Assembly: GCA_033725935.1 (NCBI GenBank)
Contig: MU867098.1
Span: 62,001-126,000, forward strand
Reading direction: 5' to 3'
DNA length: 64,000 nucleotides
Source: Cladorrhinum sp. PSN259
Lineage: Eukaryota > Ascomycota > Sordariomycetes > Sordariales > Podosporaceae
The first letter of the stretch is position 1, and each line of letters starts with the position of its first letter. A model generated the notes under the pieces. That model was not told where the DNA came from. It was given only the letters and a program-made list of their open reading frames with translations, and made no database searches. The translations under genes were made by a program, and so were the position numbers. Below, piece by piece: positions 10,664-21,565 of the stretch.

Positions 10664-11626
10664 ATGGGTCTCTGTTGCCGCACGGCGGCCCTACGAATTT
10701 TTGTCAGCAGTATCGCACAGATCAATCTTCCTGTCGCTGCCACGGCACATCGCCTGCCTCAATACTGCTCAGCCATCGCACGATCCACAACCCTCTCGGG
10801 CGCGCATTCGAGATCTCTACAGACTTCTTGCGCCAGGCATACCGAAGATTCCTCAACGCAGGCCGCAGATGGAACCCAATCCTACAGAGTCGGCAACATC
10901 GCATACCATCAGCTTCCGCAAGAAAGCCACCAGACCGAGTCGGTTGATCTCGACGGGATCGTCCCAAAAGTTAAGAAGCCGAGATGGACAGCGGAACAAA
11001 AGGAAGCGGCCAAAAAGGCCAAAGCGGCCAAGGAGGCTAAGGCGGCCAAGAGGGCTATGAAGAGGGCAAAGGAGGGGTCTGAGAAACCCGGGGAAACGGC
11101 AAAAGTTGATTCCAAGAGATTCCCGGAAAAGGCAATATTCGATGTTAAGAAGAAGCCCTGGGAGGCAAATGATTTCGTCAAGAAAACCAGAATAAAGGGA
11201 AGAGAGATGCCGAAAGCAGAATACAAGGAAGCATGGAGGACCCAGAAGGAGGCTCTGAAAGAAAAGTTTCCAGAAGGATGGAATCCCCGCAAGAGGCTTT
11301 CGCCAGACGCCCTTGCCGGTATAAGGGCACTCCACGCCCAGTTTCCCCAGGAATACAGCACCGAGAAGCTGTCAGAAAAATTCGAGATATCTCCCGAGGC
11401 AGTCCGGAGAATTCTCAAGGCGAAATGGCAGCCGGCGGCCGAGGAGGAAGAGGAACGCCAGATGCGGTGGTTTGAGCGCGGCAAGAGAGTCTGGTCTCAC
11501 TGGGCAGAACTCGGAAAGAAGCCTCCTACCAGGTGGAGGAAGGAAGGCATCGTTCGCGATCCCAAGTGGAACAAGCCAAAGTCTCAGTATGTGCCCAAGG
11601 AAATGCCGGCTGATTTCATGGGATGA
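10664..11626 (+). CDS. RRG9: RRG9/neugrin-like mitochondrial protein (required for respiratory growth)
   Basis: Single exon, 320 residues; TAA in frame nine bases before the ATG fixes the start. The N-terminus (MGLCCRTAALRIFVSSIAQ...) is Arg/Ser/Ala-rich and lacks acids, as in a mitochondrial targeting peptide. A Lys/Ala-rich helix (about 105-140) follows. The family core at about 205-260 reads GWNPRKRLSPDALAGIRALH then a helix-turn-helix-like SEKFEISPEAVRRILKAKW. Yeast RRG9 is needed for maintenance of mitochondrial DNA and respiration; human neugrin takes part in mitoribosome 16S rRNA handling. Length is somewhat greater than yeast Rrg9. Exact molecular role in filamentous fungi is not established. 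Confidence 0.88.
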   Translation: MGLCCRTAALRIFVSSIAQINLPVAATAHRLPQYCSAIARSTTLSGAHSRSLQTSCARHTEDSSTQAADGTQSYRVGNIAYHQLPQESHQTESVDLDGIVPKVKKPRWTAEQKEAAKKAKAAKEAKAAKRAMKRAKEGSEKPGETAKVDSKRFPEKAIFDVKKKPWEANDFVKKTRIKGREMPKAEYKEAWRTQKEALKEKFPEGWNPRKRLSPDALAGIRALHAQFPQEYSTEKLSEKFEISPEAVRRILKAKWQPAAEEEEERQMRWFERGKRVWSHWAELGKKPPTRWRKEGIVRDPKWNKPKSQYVPKEMPADFMG

Positions 11627-12976
11627 AGAAAGAGGAGGAATGTGGATTTGGTGGGGTTTGTGTATAAACAATGGTATCCAACGGGCAAATCTCAATAGAC
11701 TTTTTTGCATTCTCTCATTAAAAGAGCCGGCACTCGAGAAAGCCATCTCATTTCGCTCCGTGCAATCCCGGTCCACACTAATGCACCATGGCGCCTTGTC
11801 ACCTTTCAACCCCAGAGTTTGGCGGCTGTTGGTGATGATGATCCATCGTGGGGGCCCTGGGGTGATCGTGTCTTGAATTCATAGGTACACGATTGTCAGT
11901 GGCCCGACGTTGCCCGAGTCATGGTTGTTCATGCAATGCCTTGCTTGCTTTGCGGGACCTTCCGGTTATGTGTAACATTATCGTTGGACGAATGCCCTGC
12001 ATCTCCAAAAGTGAAAGAAGAAAGAGGGTCCCTTTCGGGTGGCATCTGGCACTCGGCAAGGTTCCGTCCAATTGGACCACTGACATCTCGCCAAAACAGA
12101 ATAAGCACGGCGCTAAAACAAAGTGAAAGAAGCACTGGCCACATGTGTAACCCCGGTTGACAAGCTCTACCCCTGTCGTCAACAACAGACCCGAAGCTCG
12201 GCGGTGGGCGGTGGGCTTGAAGAGGTGGAGTGAGATGCATGCTTGCTCTTGCCCGACCAAGACCCGACTTTTCACTTTTCACGGCACTCCCAACTGAAAG
12301 GGTCTGGGGAAAGAGAGACAAGGCCCGCCGGACCATCCATCCCAGTCGGGGCAGAGGAAGCCAATTGCCCCCCATCCTCATTTTTTCTCCCCATCCCAAC
12401 ATCTCAAGATATTCCCAAAAACCTCAAAACACCAAGACAAGAATGTTTTTGAGGATAAATACTGCTGGAAGCTGACGAAGAGAGCCAATTGACTTTGCTC
12501 TCTCTCGCTGCGGGGTCTTCATGCCACTGTAAGCTCGTCCCATGCGCCCGCCCGCCGGCCATCTCGTCCCGGCGCCAAACTGCGTAACTAATAAACTCAA
12601 TTGCATGCCTGTGCAGCCTTCATTCCAGGCATCCTCTCACCATTCTGTCATCATTCCTTTAGGACAGGGCATTTCCTACCTTCTCGTGGGCTCTGTGCTG
12701 CACCGTGTGCCACCACCCACCAGCCTTCCCCCTCTATCCAATTCATCCATCCATCTATCCATTGACCTCCATCTTCACTTCACCAGCCCCCGCCACCACC
12801 AGCAGTGCCGATACGGGTACCGACAGACAACCGTTCCACCACTCACCCGTCCGTCCCATCCGTATCCAAACTCTTTCTTGTCCGTCCATCGTGCAGATGT
12901 CCTGAGAGACCCATTCTAAACGTCTTCCAATTCTTCTCATCCCGACCCCATCGTCACTGGCCAATGGCCCAGAGCG
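11627..12976. other. Intergenic region and WD40-gene leader
   Basis: Contains the 3' region of the RRG9-like gene and a pyrimidine-rich leader (about 12640-12976, repeated CCATCC/CACC words) before the WD40 gene. Several upstream ATGs are present (for example 12542, 12705, 12805), so upstream-ORF control is possible. No coding exon seen. Confidence 0.45.
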
Positions 12977-15900
12977 ATGGCATCCACTCCCTCGAATCGG
13001 CTTAAACTTACGCCATCCAACTCTCCATTTCTTACTAGACCGTCCCGATCATCCATCAGACCCCGCGCCCCCTACGAACCCTGCCTCTCCCTTCGCCGAG
13101 TCATTGGTACCACCTGCAACTCACCCACCGGCTTCGATACTGTCCAATCATCCTTTGCCTATATAGCTGGCGGTACCGTCGTTGTTGTGGATGTCTCGGG
13201 CGAACATTACTCCCAGCGCTTCTACCGAGCCAGGCCCTCAGCAGTGCCAGTCTATGTTGTTTCCCCCGTCTCGAACTCTTCATCCACCCCAAACGCTACC
13301 CCAAAAGCCAACGATAGTAGGAACCGATCGGCGGCCTCACCAAGAGATTATGGAACGTCAGATTGGTCAGACTCGCCCTCGTCCAAGACCTGGACAAGCC
13401 GGGAGCGAATAAAGGCTGCAACATGCCTGGCCCTCAGCCGTGATGGGAGGTATCTTGCTGTCGGTGAGACCGGGTATGCTCCACGGGTGCTCATCTTTAA
13501 CCTGCAGGAGCCTTCGTCAGATATACCCCTGGTCGCCATAAGTGAACACACTTTTGGCGTCAAAGCGGTGGCGTGGTCCCCAGATACAAAGTTTTTGGCA
13601 TCCTTGGGCGCCGCAAACGATGGCTTTGTCTTTCTCTGGAAGATTGACCCCCGAACGGGCGCAGCCAAGCTCTTTCAGCAGAATCGTTGTACCTCGCACG
13701 TCAAAGGGATGGTCTGGATGGGAAGCAACTTGATTACCCTTGGAGTCCGCCATGTCAAGGTGTGGAGGGTCGAAGAGCCTTCAATGAGTTCTCCAGCAAA
13801 GCCAAAGTTTCTCGGGGATACATCTGCGGCAGCGGCCTCGCAAGCGCAAAAGCCTCTGCAGGGGAGAAATATTCTGCTTGGCTCACTGCTTGACGCAACC
13901 TTTTGCTGTGCGCTTGCAATTGGCGATGATAAAGCCATCATCTGCTCAGAAACGGGCAGCGTGTGCTTGCTGGACGACACCAACAAACAAACGAAACTGG
14001 TCAAGGTTTTGGACTTGGGTTTTAACGTTACCTGCATTTCCATGCGGAATGACAACGTCTACATCGGGGGTAAAGACGATGGTGACTTTGCTCTGGTAAG
14101 CCTTGAGAGCATATTGAGCGGCAACCCAGACCCAACCATTCGCAGCTCACACACCTCTGATGGCTTTGTTGCGATGGGTTTCCTAGCAGATAACTTGGTG
14201 ACAATTGACACGAAACAATCGATCGATGTGTGGAGTCCAGATTTCATGCCCGAGACCGCCGTTGACGAAAATAGACACATTCCCATCCCCGGAGCCGGGG
14301 ACCCCATTGTTGGGATTCAGCGATTATCGCCGCTGAATCAGCACGGCGCTGCGTTTTTTACTTGGTGCGGATCTGGAAAGATCATCATATGGGACATGGA
14401 GGGCGTGGTCAAATCCGTGTTCCATATCCCCATCGAACAAATCAGCATGAACAATGACCCAGACCAGCCGAACCAGGTCGTCGTGGTGAGAGCCACAACT
14501 GATGGAAACCTCTTCGTTGCCGGAGACAAGCTTGGTGTTCTCCGGATCGTGGACGCCTCCTCGAGAGTGTGTCTTTTGGAGACGAAAGCACACTCGTCGG
14601 ACTGTCAGGACATTACGGTACATGAGGGCAAGACAAGAACTCTGGTGGCCTCTTGCGGTAGAGACCGGACAGTCCAGTTGTTCCAGCGGACCTCTGCGGG
14701 AATTTTTGAGCACTTCCAGACCCTCGAGTTCACCGCCAAGGTGGTCAAGGTGCTCATCCCAACAGAGGACAAGATCCTGACCTGCTCCTTGGATAGAACC
14801 ATCCAGATTCATGATCTGGTGAACAAGGAGGGAGAGCCAGAAGTGATGGCCGCTCTGCCTTCAAAAGTTATTTCCTTGAAAGCCTCCCCATCATCAATGG
14901 CTGTAACTCTAGATGAGAAGGGCATATATGTGGCACTTTTGGATCGTTCGGTCTGCCACTACGATTTTTCAACTGGACGACTTCTCGGCTCCTTTAAGTG
15001 CAACGACGAAGCCGGACTCGAGTCTGTTGTCCTGGAATCGCTCACCTATGGTTACCTGCCATCGGGTGATTTATCCTACATATTGGGCATCTCCAACACC
15101 GACAAGTCTATTAGACTATACGATGCACAATCTGGACTCTTTGTGGATCGTGAATGGGGCCATACAGAAGCAATCAACGGCGTTGCTTTGATCGACGGCG
15201 CCGAATCTGGACAAAAAGTGGTCAGCGTTGGTGAAGATGGCACAATCATGATATGGACACTGGATCTCTCAGATTCTGCCGCTGGGTCACGGAGCCGCGA
15301 CCCATCTCCAGATAAGACTCCATCGGCATCTGCTCGGCCACCATTAAGGAGAGTACTTTCAAAAGCTGAGCTTGCTGAGTTCCAACGGCCAACTTCATCA
15401 CCCGGTCGACGATCTCCACCGCGTGCTTCTCATGGAAGACCTTCGAAAATTTACTTGTCAGCTGCGGCTCGGACTCCCAATGTCGACAAACAGCAACTGA
15501 GCCCTGCAAGCATAGTAATCGAGGATTCGCCTTCGAGACGAGCCTCTTCGGGTGGCAGCAGATCTGACAGCCCCCCTCCGGAAAGTCCGAAGAGCCGGTC
15601 GAGAATGTTTAGGCGGCCGTCTCTTCCGGCGTTGAGCATGACTCCAACGAACAGCATCAAGTCCCGGAAAAAATCAAACTCGAATATGCGAGGTAGTAAC
15701 GGTTTGGGCAGCCTCAGCATGGCTACTGAGCAGGCTTGCCGTGCTCTCCGTACATATCGCAAGAAACTGACTTCCAGTGAGTCCATCAATAGTGATGTCT
15801 TGTCTGAGCTGGATGCCGAGTTGCGATTGACGGCTGCGGCTCTCGGCGAGAGGGCTATCAGGAGCAGGAGCACCCGTGAACCATCGCCGAAACCTGTCAG

Positions 15901-16117
15901 CGAGTCTATGCTGAGCGGTTTGCTAGATCAGTACAGCGAGCGTTTGGTTACCATGCTGGATGAGAAGTTGAAGTTGAGGCTCAGCGAGGAGGAGAAGGAT
16001 TCCTTTTTGAGAGACAGGCCGAGGACAGGGGGCGAAGGGTCATCACAGTCGGGAGCGAGTACAATCGGGACTGGGTTTACGGACTCTGCGCTTTGCGACG
16101 AGCCTGTAGATGTATGA
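12977..16117 (+). CDS. WD40-repeat protein, MABP1/WDR62-like
   Basis: Single exon, 1046 residues. Residues about 30-770 form two successive WD40 propellers: recurring GH/WD-type units such as FGVKAVAWSPDTKFLASLG, LVASCGRDRTVQLFQ, ILTCSLDRTIQIHD and KVVSVGEDGTIMIW. Order and length match the mitogen-activated protein kinase-binding protein 1 / WDR62 family of scaffold proteins. From about 780 on the chain is Ser/Pro/Arg-rich and disordered with many SP sites. It ends with two helical stretches (SEQ around SINSDVLSELDAELRLTAA and LLDQYSERLVTMLDEKLKLR) that could form coiled coils. Human relatives scaffold JNK signalling and spindle poles; the fungal role is unknown to me. An ATG 12 bases earlier (12965) is in another frame. 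Confidence 0.85.
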   Translation: MASTPSNRLKLTPSNSPFLTRPSRSSIRPRAPYEPCLSLRRVIGTTCNSPTGFDTVQSSFAYIAGGTVVVVDVSGEHYSQRFYRARPSAVPVYVVSPVSNSSSTPNATPKANDSRNRSAASPRDYGTSDWSDSPSSKTWTSRERIKAATCLALSRDGRYLAVGETGYAPRVLIFNLQEPSSDIPLVAISEHTFGVKAVAWSPDTKFLASLGAANDGFVFLWKIDPRTGAAKLFQQNRCTSHVKGMVWMGSNLITLGVRHVKVWRVEEPSMSSPAKPKFLGDTSAAAASQAQKPLQGRNILLGSLLDATFCCALAIGDDKAIICSETGSVCLLDDTNKQTKLVKVLDLGFNVTCISMRNDNVYIGGKDDGDFALVSLESILSGNPDPTIRSSHTSDGFVAMGFLADNLVTIDTKQSIDVWSPDFMPETAVDENRHIPIPGAGDPIVGIQRLSPLNQHGAAFFTWCGSGKIIIWDMEGVVKSVFHIPIEQISMNNDPDQPNQVVVVRATTDGNLFVAGDKLGVLRIVDASSRVCLLETKAHSSDCQDITVHEGKTRTLVASCGRDRTVQLFQRTSAGIFEHFQTLEFTAKVVKVLIPTEDKILTCSLDRTIQIHDLVNKEGEPEVMAALPSKVISLKASPSSMAVTLDEKGIYVALLDRSVCHYDFSTGRLLGSFKCNDEAGLESVVLESLTYGYLPSGDLSYILGISNTDKSIRLYDAQSGLFVDREWGHTEAINGVALIDGAESGQKVVSVGEDGTIMIWTLDLSDSAAGSRSRDPSPDKTPSASARPPLRRVLSKAELAEFQRPTSSPGRRSPPRASHGRPSKIYLSAAARTPNVDKQQLSPASIVIEDSPSRRASSGGSRSDSPPPESPKSRSRMFRRPSLPALSMTPTNSIKSRKKSNSNMRGSNGLGSLSMATEQACRALRTYRKKLTSSESINSDVLSELDAELRLTAAALGERAIRSRSTREPSPKPVSESMLSGLLDQYSERLVTMLDEKLKLRLSEEEKDSFLRDRPRTGGEGSSQSGASTIGTGFTDSALCDEPVDV

Positions 16118-17655
16118 ACCTTTGAGACGATGACACAAGGGCAGTTTGAGAGACGAGATGGGAAAGAAGACATATACCCCCTTTTGGTTGTTGGGAAAGT
16201 GCCGACCCACGTTTTGGCCTATCTTTTTTGCTTTGTTATTTTTTTTTTTTTCTTCTGGCATCTTGTATTACTTCCTACACAGGACTGTCGGTTTTTTCTT
16301 GGTTTATCTGTTCATCATATTGGGCGTTGGGTTGAGGAGAAGGCTTCTATGGCTAAGCATAAAAGCCTGTCATTTTCGTATACTCGGTGCTGGGAAGCCG
16401 ACTGAGCCTTGATTATGGCCGGGCTTTTTGTGGTTTCGTTTTTTTGTTTTCTAGAAAGATTTCAAAACACAGGCGTTTCTGGATGGATGGTTGGGATGGG
16501 CGCAACACACACGCTTTCACTGCCTGTGGTTGGAGGATTGGGAAGTGGGAGGGAAGTGATGGTTCTTCAACAATACGCAAATGCGCACTTTTTTATTTTT
16601 AACAAGGGCTGCTTGGTTCTGTTTGAGTAGAAAATGTTGTTTTTTTTGTATTTTTTTCCTTTTGTTATATATCAAGGCTGAAAGAAAGAAGCAGAGGAGG
16701 AGGAAGTAGAGGAGATTTGGATGGGAATGGAGATGGGATGTGGATGAGGCAAAATGGACGACGGCCCGAGACAGAGATAGAGAAAGGCCTCAAGGGTTTA
16801 GGGGGAGAGAGAGATTTGAACTTGGTTATTCAAGAAGAAAGAAAGAATATTTGATATCATTCTTTGTAACTATTGTAGCTCTTTTTTGGTGGCGGTTTGA
16901 GAAGAATCGAAGAAGCGAAGCGAGAGAGGTATTTTGAAATATTATGATGCCTAGGTACATTCCTAGACTTGAAATTATGTTTTTTGTGTGTGGAAGTTTG
17001 ATGTTTTTTTTTCGAAAGGGGGAAGTTGGTGATGTGGATTGGATGTGGGGTTGTCGTTTAATGGGTGTTATTTATTCAGATTCGGTCGAGCAGTCTAAAT
17101 ATGGTTGGTTACTTTTGAAAAGTTGCTTTATAATAAGTGAAAAAGGGGGTGTGGTATTATTTCGTATAATAAATGCGTCACCCACCATGCTTATTTACTC
17201 TAATAGCATACGGATACCTCACAAGCTATAAATATACCACCAACATGCATTACACGAATACCCACATACATACGCATAAGGCAGGAGCACACACACACAC
17301 ACATACACTTGGTGTAGAACTCTTTCTCCGAGTCTCTTTCCTCTTTCCTCTTTCCTCTTTCAAATTAAAATAACCCACTCTCGACAAAATATGCTTGAAC
17401 TTGAAAACGCACCCGCAAAAGTGGTATCATACATTTAAATATTTTTCAACGCAAAACAGAAAACAAAACAAAAAAACAGAAAAAGCAAATGCAATCATTA
17501 GATACAGATTGTCCTCAAAATAAAAAATACTCTCACTCCCAAAGCCTTGTTCCCCCCTAAACTCCCACTTAAACTTCTTATGATTCGCTTCTAAAAAGAC
17601 ACTTGACATCCACCCTCTGCCCTCTGTTTCCTTCTTCCAACTACACAAAAAGAGT
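16118..17655. other. Convergent intergenic region, T-rich
   Basis: Lies between the stop codons of the WD40 gene and the GH72 gene. Long T tracts (16230-16260, 16638-16660, 17001-17015), a CA-rich patch at 17288-17303 and a 7-bp CTCTTTC-type tandem repeat at about 17334-17360. Looks like 3' UTR and spacer; no coding signal. Confidence 0.5.
17334..17360. repeat. Tandem repeat, 7-bp CTCTTTC-type unit, about 4 copies
   Basis: Read directly from the sequence; adjacent to a short CA run. Probably slippage-derived, no function inferred. Confidence 0.75.
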
Positions 17656-19183
17656 TTAGAGCATAGCAGCAAAGACAGCAAAAGCACCCATGGCAAAGGC
17701 GGGCAAGATGACTGCAGCAGAGCGAGGGGCGGCGTTCTTGTCCTTGGAGTCGGAGGAATTGGAGCTGGTGCTGGAGGAAGTAGTGCCGGTCTCGGTACCA
17801 GCGCCCTGGGTGACGGCAACGGTGTTGGCGCCGGGGTCTATCATCAATGTTAGAATACTCTTGAGTATGGGCAAGGGGAAAGGAATAAAACATACGGTTG
17901 ATCTCATCATCAGCCAAAGGCTTGACGGCCAGGTTCTGAATGACGCTGCCATCATTGTTCTTGACGGTGAACTTGACCTTGTAGTCGTTGATCTTGATAA
18001 TCTTTCCGACGGGCTTGGGGCTGACGCCCTTGTCAATGATCTCCTGGGCTCCAGGGGGAAGCTTGGGAATGGTGAAGTTGGAGTTGAACTCCTTGACAGT
18101 AATGAGCTTTTCGCTGCAGACAGGGGGCTTAGACTTGGTAGTGGTGGGGGCCTTCTGTCCCTGAATCGTCTTGAAGTCGAGCTTGGCATACTGGTTCTTA
18201 AGAGTATAGAAGTCGGTCAAGAGAGTAGCGGGGCCCTCCTCGGTGAGGTTGACGAGACCATAGTTGTTGGGTTCCTGGGTGTACTCGTACACGACACCGC
18301 CGGAGAAACCAACCATCTTGGAGCTGTGGATCGCGCCGACCTCGGTGAAGAGACGGGGAGAAGGGGTGTTGCAGCCATACTCGGAGAAGAAGATGGGGAC
18401 GTTGCTGTCCTTGAAGATGGCAACCAGTTTGTCGTAGGTGGCCTTCTCAAAGTTGCTGTCGCCGCACCACGAGTAGCTGTTGAGAGCGAAAAGGTCGCCC
18501 TTGGACATGTCACCGGTGTCGCCGCTGAGAGAGCACTGGAAGAAGTTGTAGGAATCCTCAAGGATGTCACGGACATCGGCAGCGGAGTAACCGACGGGAA
18601 TGGGGCGGGAAGCGTGCTTCTTGACGTAGTTCTTGACGTCGCGAGTGACGGCTCTCATGTAGGGGGGAACGGTGGCACCTGTCTCCTCGTTGTTCATGAC
18701 CTCGTTCCCGGAGAAGAAGGCCAGAGTGTTGGGGTAGTCCTTGAAGGCCTCAACGACGGCGAAGGTGCGGTTGAGGTAAGAAGAATAGTACGATTCCCAG
18801 GGGTTGAAACTGGTCAGGGACTCGCCGACCAAGGGGGAGTTGACGTCGAGGAGCATGTACATGCCTGCGGCGTTGAAGATGCTGGCGCACTGATCGTGGT
18901 TGATGTCAGGGTTGAGGTTGTACACACGGATGGTGTTGATACCGAGGATCTGCATTAGGGCGGCATCGCGCATGCAGATATCCGCATTGCTGAGAGGGTC
19001 GATCTTCTTCTCGGGGTTGTAGCCGGCCGATCCACCGGGCTGGTAGGCGACACCGACAATCTGGAACTGGTTGCCGGTCTTGGGGTTGACGAAGACACCG
19101 TTTTGAACTTCCAATGGCTGAACGGCTGCAGCAAGAGTTGCGCCCAGCGCTAGGAGGGCAGAGTAGGTCTGCAGCGCGAGCAT
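17656..19183 (-). CDS. GPI-anchored beta-1,3-glucanosyltransferase, GH72 (GAS/GEL family, no CBM43)
   Basis: Exons 19183-17896 and 17837-17656 (58-bp intron, donor GTATGT, branch TTCTAACAT) give 489 residues. Elongates cell-wall beta-1,3-glucan by cutting and rejoining chains at the plasma membrane. Signal peptide MLALQTYSALLALGATLAAA. GH72 catalytic pair: Glu161 in FFSGNEVMN (acid/base) and Glu268 in IFFSEYGCN (nucleophile). After the catalytic domain come about 100 residues without the Cys pattern of a CBM43 module, so this is the shorter GH72 subclass. A Ser/Thr-rich linker and hydrophobic tail (SAAVILPAFAMGAFAVFAAML) form the GPI signal, with a candidate omega site at KDKNAAP. A TATATAT at 19282-19289 lies about 100 bp upstream. 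Very strong codon bias suggests high expression: even the antisense strand stays open for 422 codons. Confidence 0.95.
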
Positions 19184-20464
19184 CGTTAGTTTCCAGTTAC
19201 AGTCGGCATGAAGATGAGACATACAAGCATGATTAATTACTGAGACACTTGTTGCTGTTTTCGTGTGAGGTCTGAATGTGGATATATATGTACGATCGAT
19301 GACGGAATGTGGTGGTGTTTCTGTTTCTTGGACCTTTTTCGTTCCTTGTTTTTTTTTATTTCAGACAGGTAGTGACTGTCGGTCGGACGCGCAAGCAAGA
19401 TGCTGCACAAAAATAATCAATAAATTGGAACTTGTGTCTAAAGGAGTGACAAGAAAACAAGAGCCAAAACAGGTTCACGCAGTGAAGTGCCTTCCTCTTG
19501 TTACCAACAAATGCGACTTTGATGCAGAAAGTCTGACAAACTCGGAAACACGAGATGGTGGCTCGGGGGGATTCGGCCCTCTTTAGAGGGCAACACGAAG
19601 GGGGCAACGATGGACAGGGGAAGAGATGAGAGCCGGCTGCGGCTTTCCAGGATTGGCTAGCCACTATACGGGGGACCCACACCCAAGACTCTGGAAGCTC
19701 CATTTCGAACCTGGGACACTTTTAAATATCCCAGGGATCAGAGCGCCGCAACATTGCCGCTCAGGACCCTGAAGAGGAGCATTAGTGGCGGTCAAGGCTT
19801 GGGGTGCCGGCAACCGAAAGTATGCAATCAAAACTTTGTATTTCAAAGATGCTGCGTATTGTCCCGCATTTCGATATCTTGTGTCCCCCTGTGGTGCCTG
19901 GTGCGACACGAGATGAAAATGTTGGCAAAGAAATGTCGACCAATCATTGCCGATCGCCCGTTGCCAAACCGTTGGAGAGGGCGGGAACCTGCATCTTCTC
20001 CAAGAACGAGTGGATAGTATTTTAGCGTGAGCGTTTCACCTTTTCCGGAACCGAGTCTCAGCATCTATCTTGGAGATCTCTAGGGAGTCTGTATTGTAAC
20101 CTTGAGAGTATTTTCATATCGTCATTCATAAACTTGAGGTTGTTGATCTTTTGGTATTTGTGCATTTGGGAAGTGCTGTTGAGATAAACTGTCATGAGGT
20201 CAATGGTACATGTGTGTTTGCGAGTGAGTGGATGATGACAAAGCAGATCACGGTTTTGTATGACAAATGAAATTCATGGAAGCTTCGACGCCATCGCAAG
20301 TCGTTGATGCCTGTATCTACTTTCATATTCAAGTATCAAGAACTCATACTGCTCATTATTTCTAGTCAAACAACTTGCAAAACTCTCATTCACATATATT
20401 AATCTGAGATTCTCAAAGGCGAACTCACCATCATCATCATTAACCCTCACTTTGATATCTCACC
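19184..20464. other. Divergent intergenic region
   Basis: Promoters of the GH72 gene (leftward) and the WLM gene (rightward) must lie here. TATATAT at 19282-19289 is a plausible TATA element for the GH72 gene. No coding signal. Confidence 0.45.
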
Positions 20465-21565
20465 ATGGACACAACAACCAACCTACCACCACCACCACCA
20501 CCACCACCATCAAACCCCAACGAAGAACAACCAGTCTCAATAAACATCAAATTTCCCCCAGAATCACACAACCAACCATGGACTTTGCCTTCCACCGCAA
20601 CATTCTCAGACCTCCTCGCCCAACTCTCAGCAACCTTCCCCTCCTACGACTGGACGAAATCTAAAGCCTTAATCGAAAAGAAACCGCCTTCCCTCAAAAA
20701 ATCAATCCTCCTCCCCACCCCAGCGGACTCTTCCTTCCCCTTATCCCATCTCAACTCTTCCACTCTCCGTCTCCTAGCACCAGCCTCCCAGGCCCTCTCA
20801 GACCTAACGCAAGCCAAACAAATCGCCGAAATCCGTTCCTCCCGCCGTGCACCACCCGCAAACCACCGTCCTTCATCCAACAACACAATCCACACCATCT
20901 CCTCACCTTCCGCCCAGCAATACACGTTCCACCTCCTCCGCCCCCTCCCCAACTACTCAAACCCCTCAACGGCTTTGTCCCTCCTCACCAAACTCAAAAA
21001 CGATCCGGGTATCCAGGCCGTCATGTCCAAAGACAAACTCACGGTCGGTCTGCTCACCGAGATGGACCCCCTGGCCAACACGGCCGCCTCGCACTCTGGC
21101 GTCTCCCGCATACTGGGGCTCAACAGGAACAAGGGCGAAGTAATCGAGCTGAGGCTCCGAACGGACGATTACGCGGGGTTTAGGGATTACAAGACGATAC
21201 GAAAGACGTTGTGCCACGAGTTGGCGCATAATACCCACTCGGAACACGATGCCCAATTTTGGGCGCTTACGAGGCGGTACGAGAGGGAGGTGGAGAGGGT
21301 CAGCGATACGGGGAAAACAATAAGCGGGGAGGGGTATAGGTATGGGTATGAACGGGACGAGGGGTCCGAGGGCGGAGAGGAGGAAGTGTGCGATCATGGC
21401 GGGTGGACGGGGGGAGAGTATGTGCTTGGTCGTGGTGGAGGGAGTATTGGGGGGGAAGGGGAAGGGGAAATGACTAGTAGGGAAGTTAGAGCGAGGGCGG
21501 CCGAGGCTAGGTTGAAGAAGGCTAGGGACGGGGAGGAGGCGGACAGGAGGAGAGGTGCGAGTTGA
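20465..21565 (+). CDS. Ubiquitin-like domain plus WLM metalloprotease
   Basis: Single exon, 366 residues; the start sits in a strong context (CACCATGG). Residues 8-15 are a run of eight Pro. A ubiquitin-like fold is likely at about 23-106 (VSINIKFPPES ... LRLLAP). The WLM (Wss1p-like metalloprotease) domain follows at about 152-290 with zinc site HELAHNTHSEHD: His251, Glu252, His255 and His261. The tail is Gly/Glu/Arg-rich and disordered. Wss1 relatives digest proteins crosslinked to DNA and act with Cdc48; the UBL-WLM arrangement matches fungal and plant 'ubiquitin/metalloprotease fusion' proteins rather than Wss1 itself. Activity is predicted from the intact zinc motif; substrate is unknown. 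Confidence 0.9.
   Translation: MDTTTNLPPPPPPPPSNPNEEQPVSINIKFPPESHNQPWTLPSTATFSDLLAQLSATFPSYDWTKSKALIEKKPPSLKKSILLPTPADSSFPLSHLNSSTLRLLAPASQALSDLTQAKQIAEIRSSRRAPPANHRPSSNNTIHTISSPSAQQYTFHLLRPLPNYSNPSTALSLLTKLKNDPGIQAVMSKDKLTVGLLTEMDPLANTAASHSGVSRILGLNRNKGEVIELRLRTDDYAGFRDYKTIRKTLCHELAHNTHSEHDAQFWALTRRYEREVERVSDTGKTISGEGYRYGYERDEGSEGGEEEVCDHGGWTGGEYVLGRGGGSIGGEGEGEMTSREVRARAAEARLKKARDGEEADRRRGAS

Noticed and set aside
17690..18958. 422-codon plus-strand open frame
   Set aside because: Antisense to the GH72 gene; Val/Leu/Gly/Asp-rich composition is the mirror of strong codon bias, and no domain is visible.
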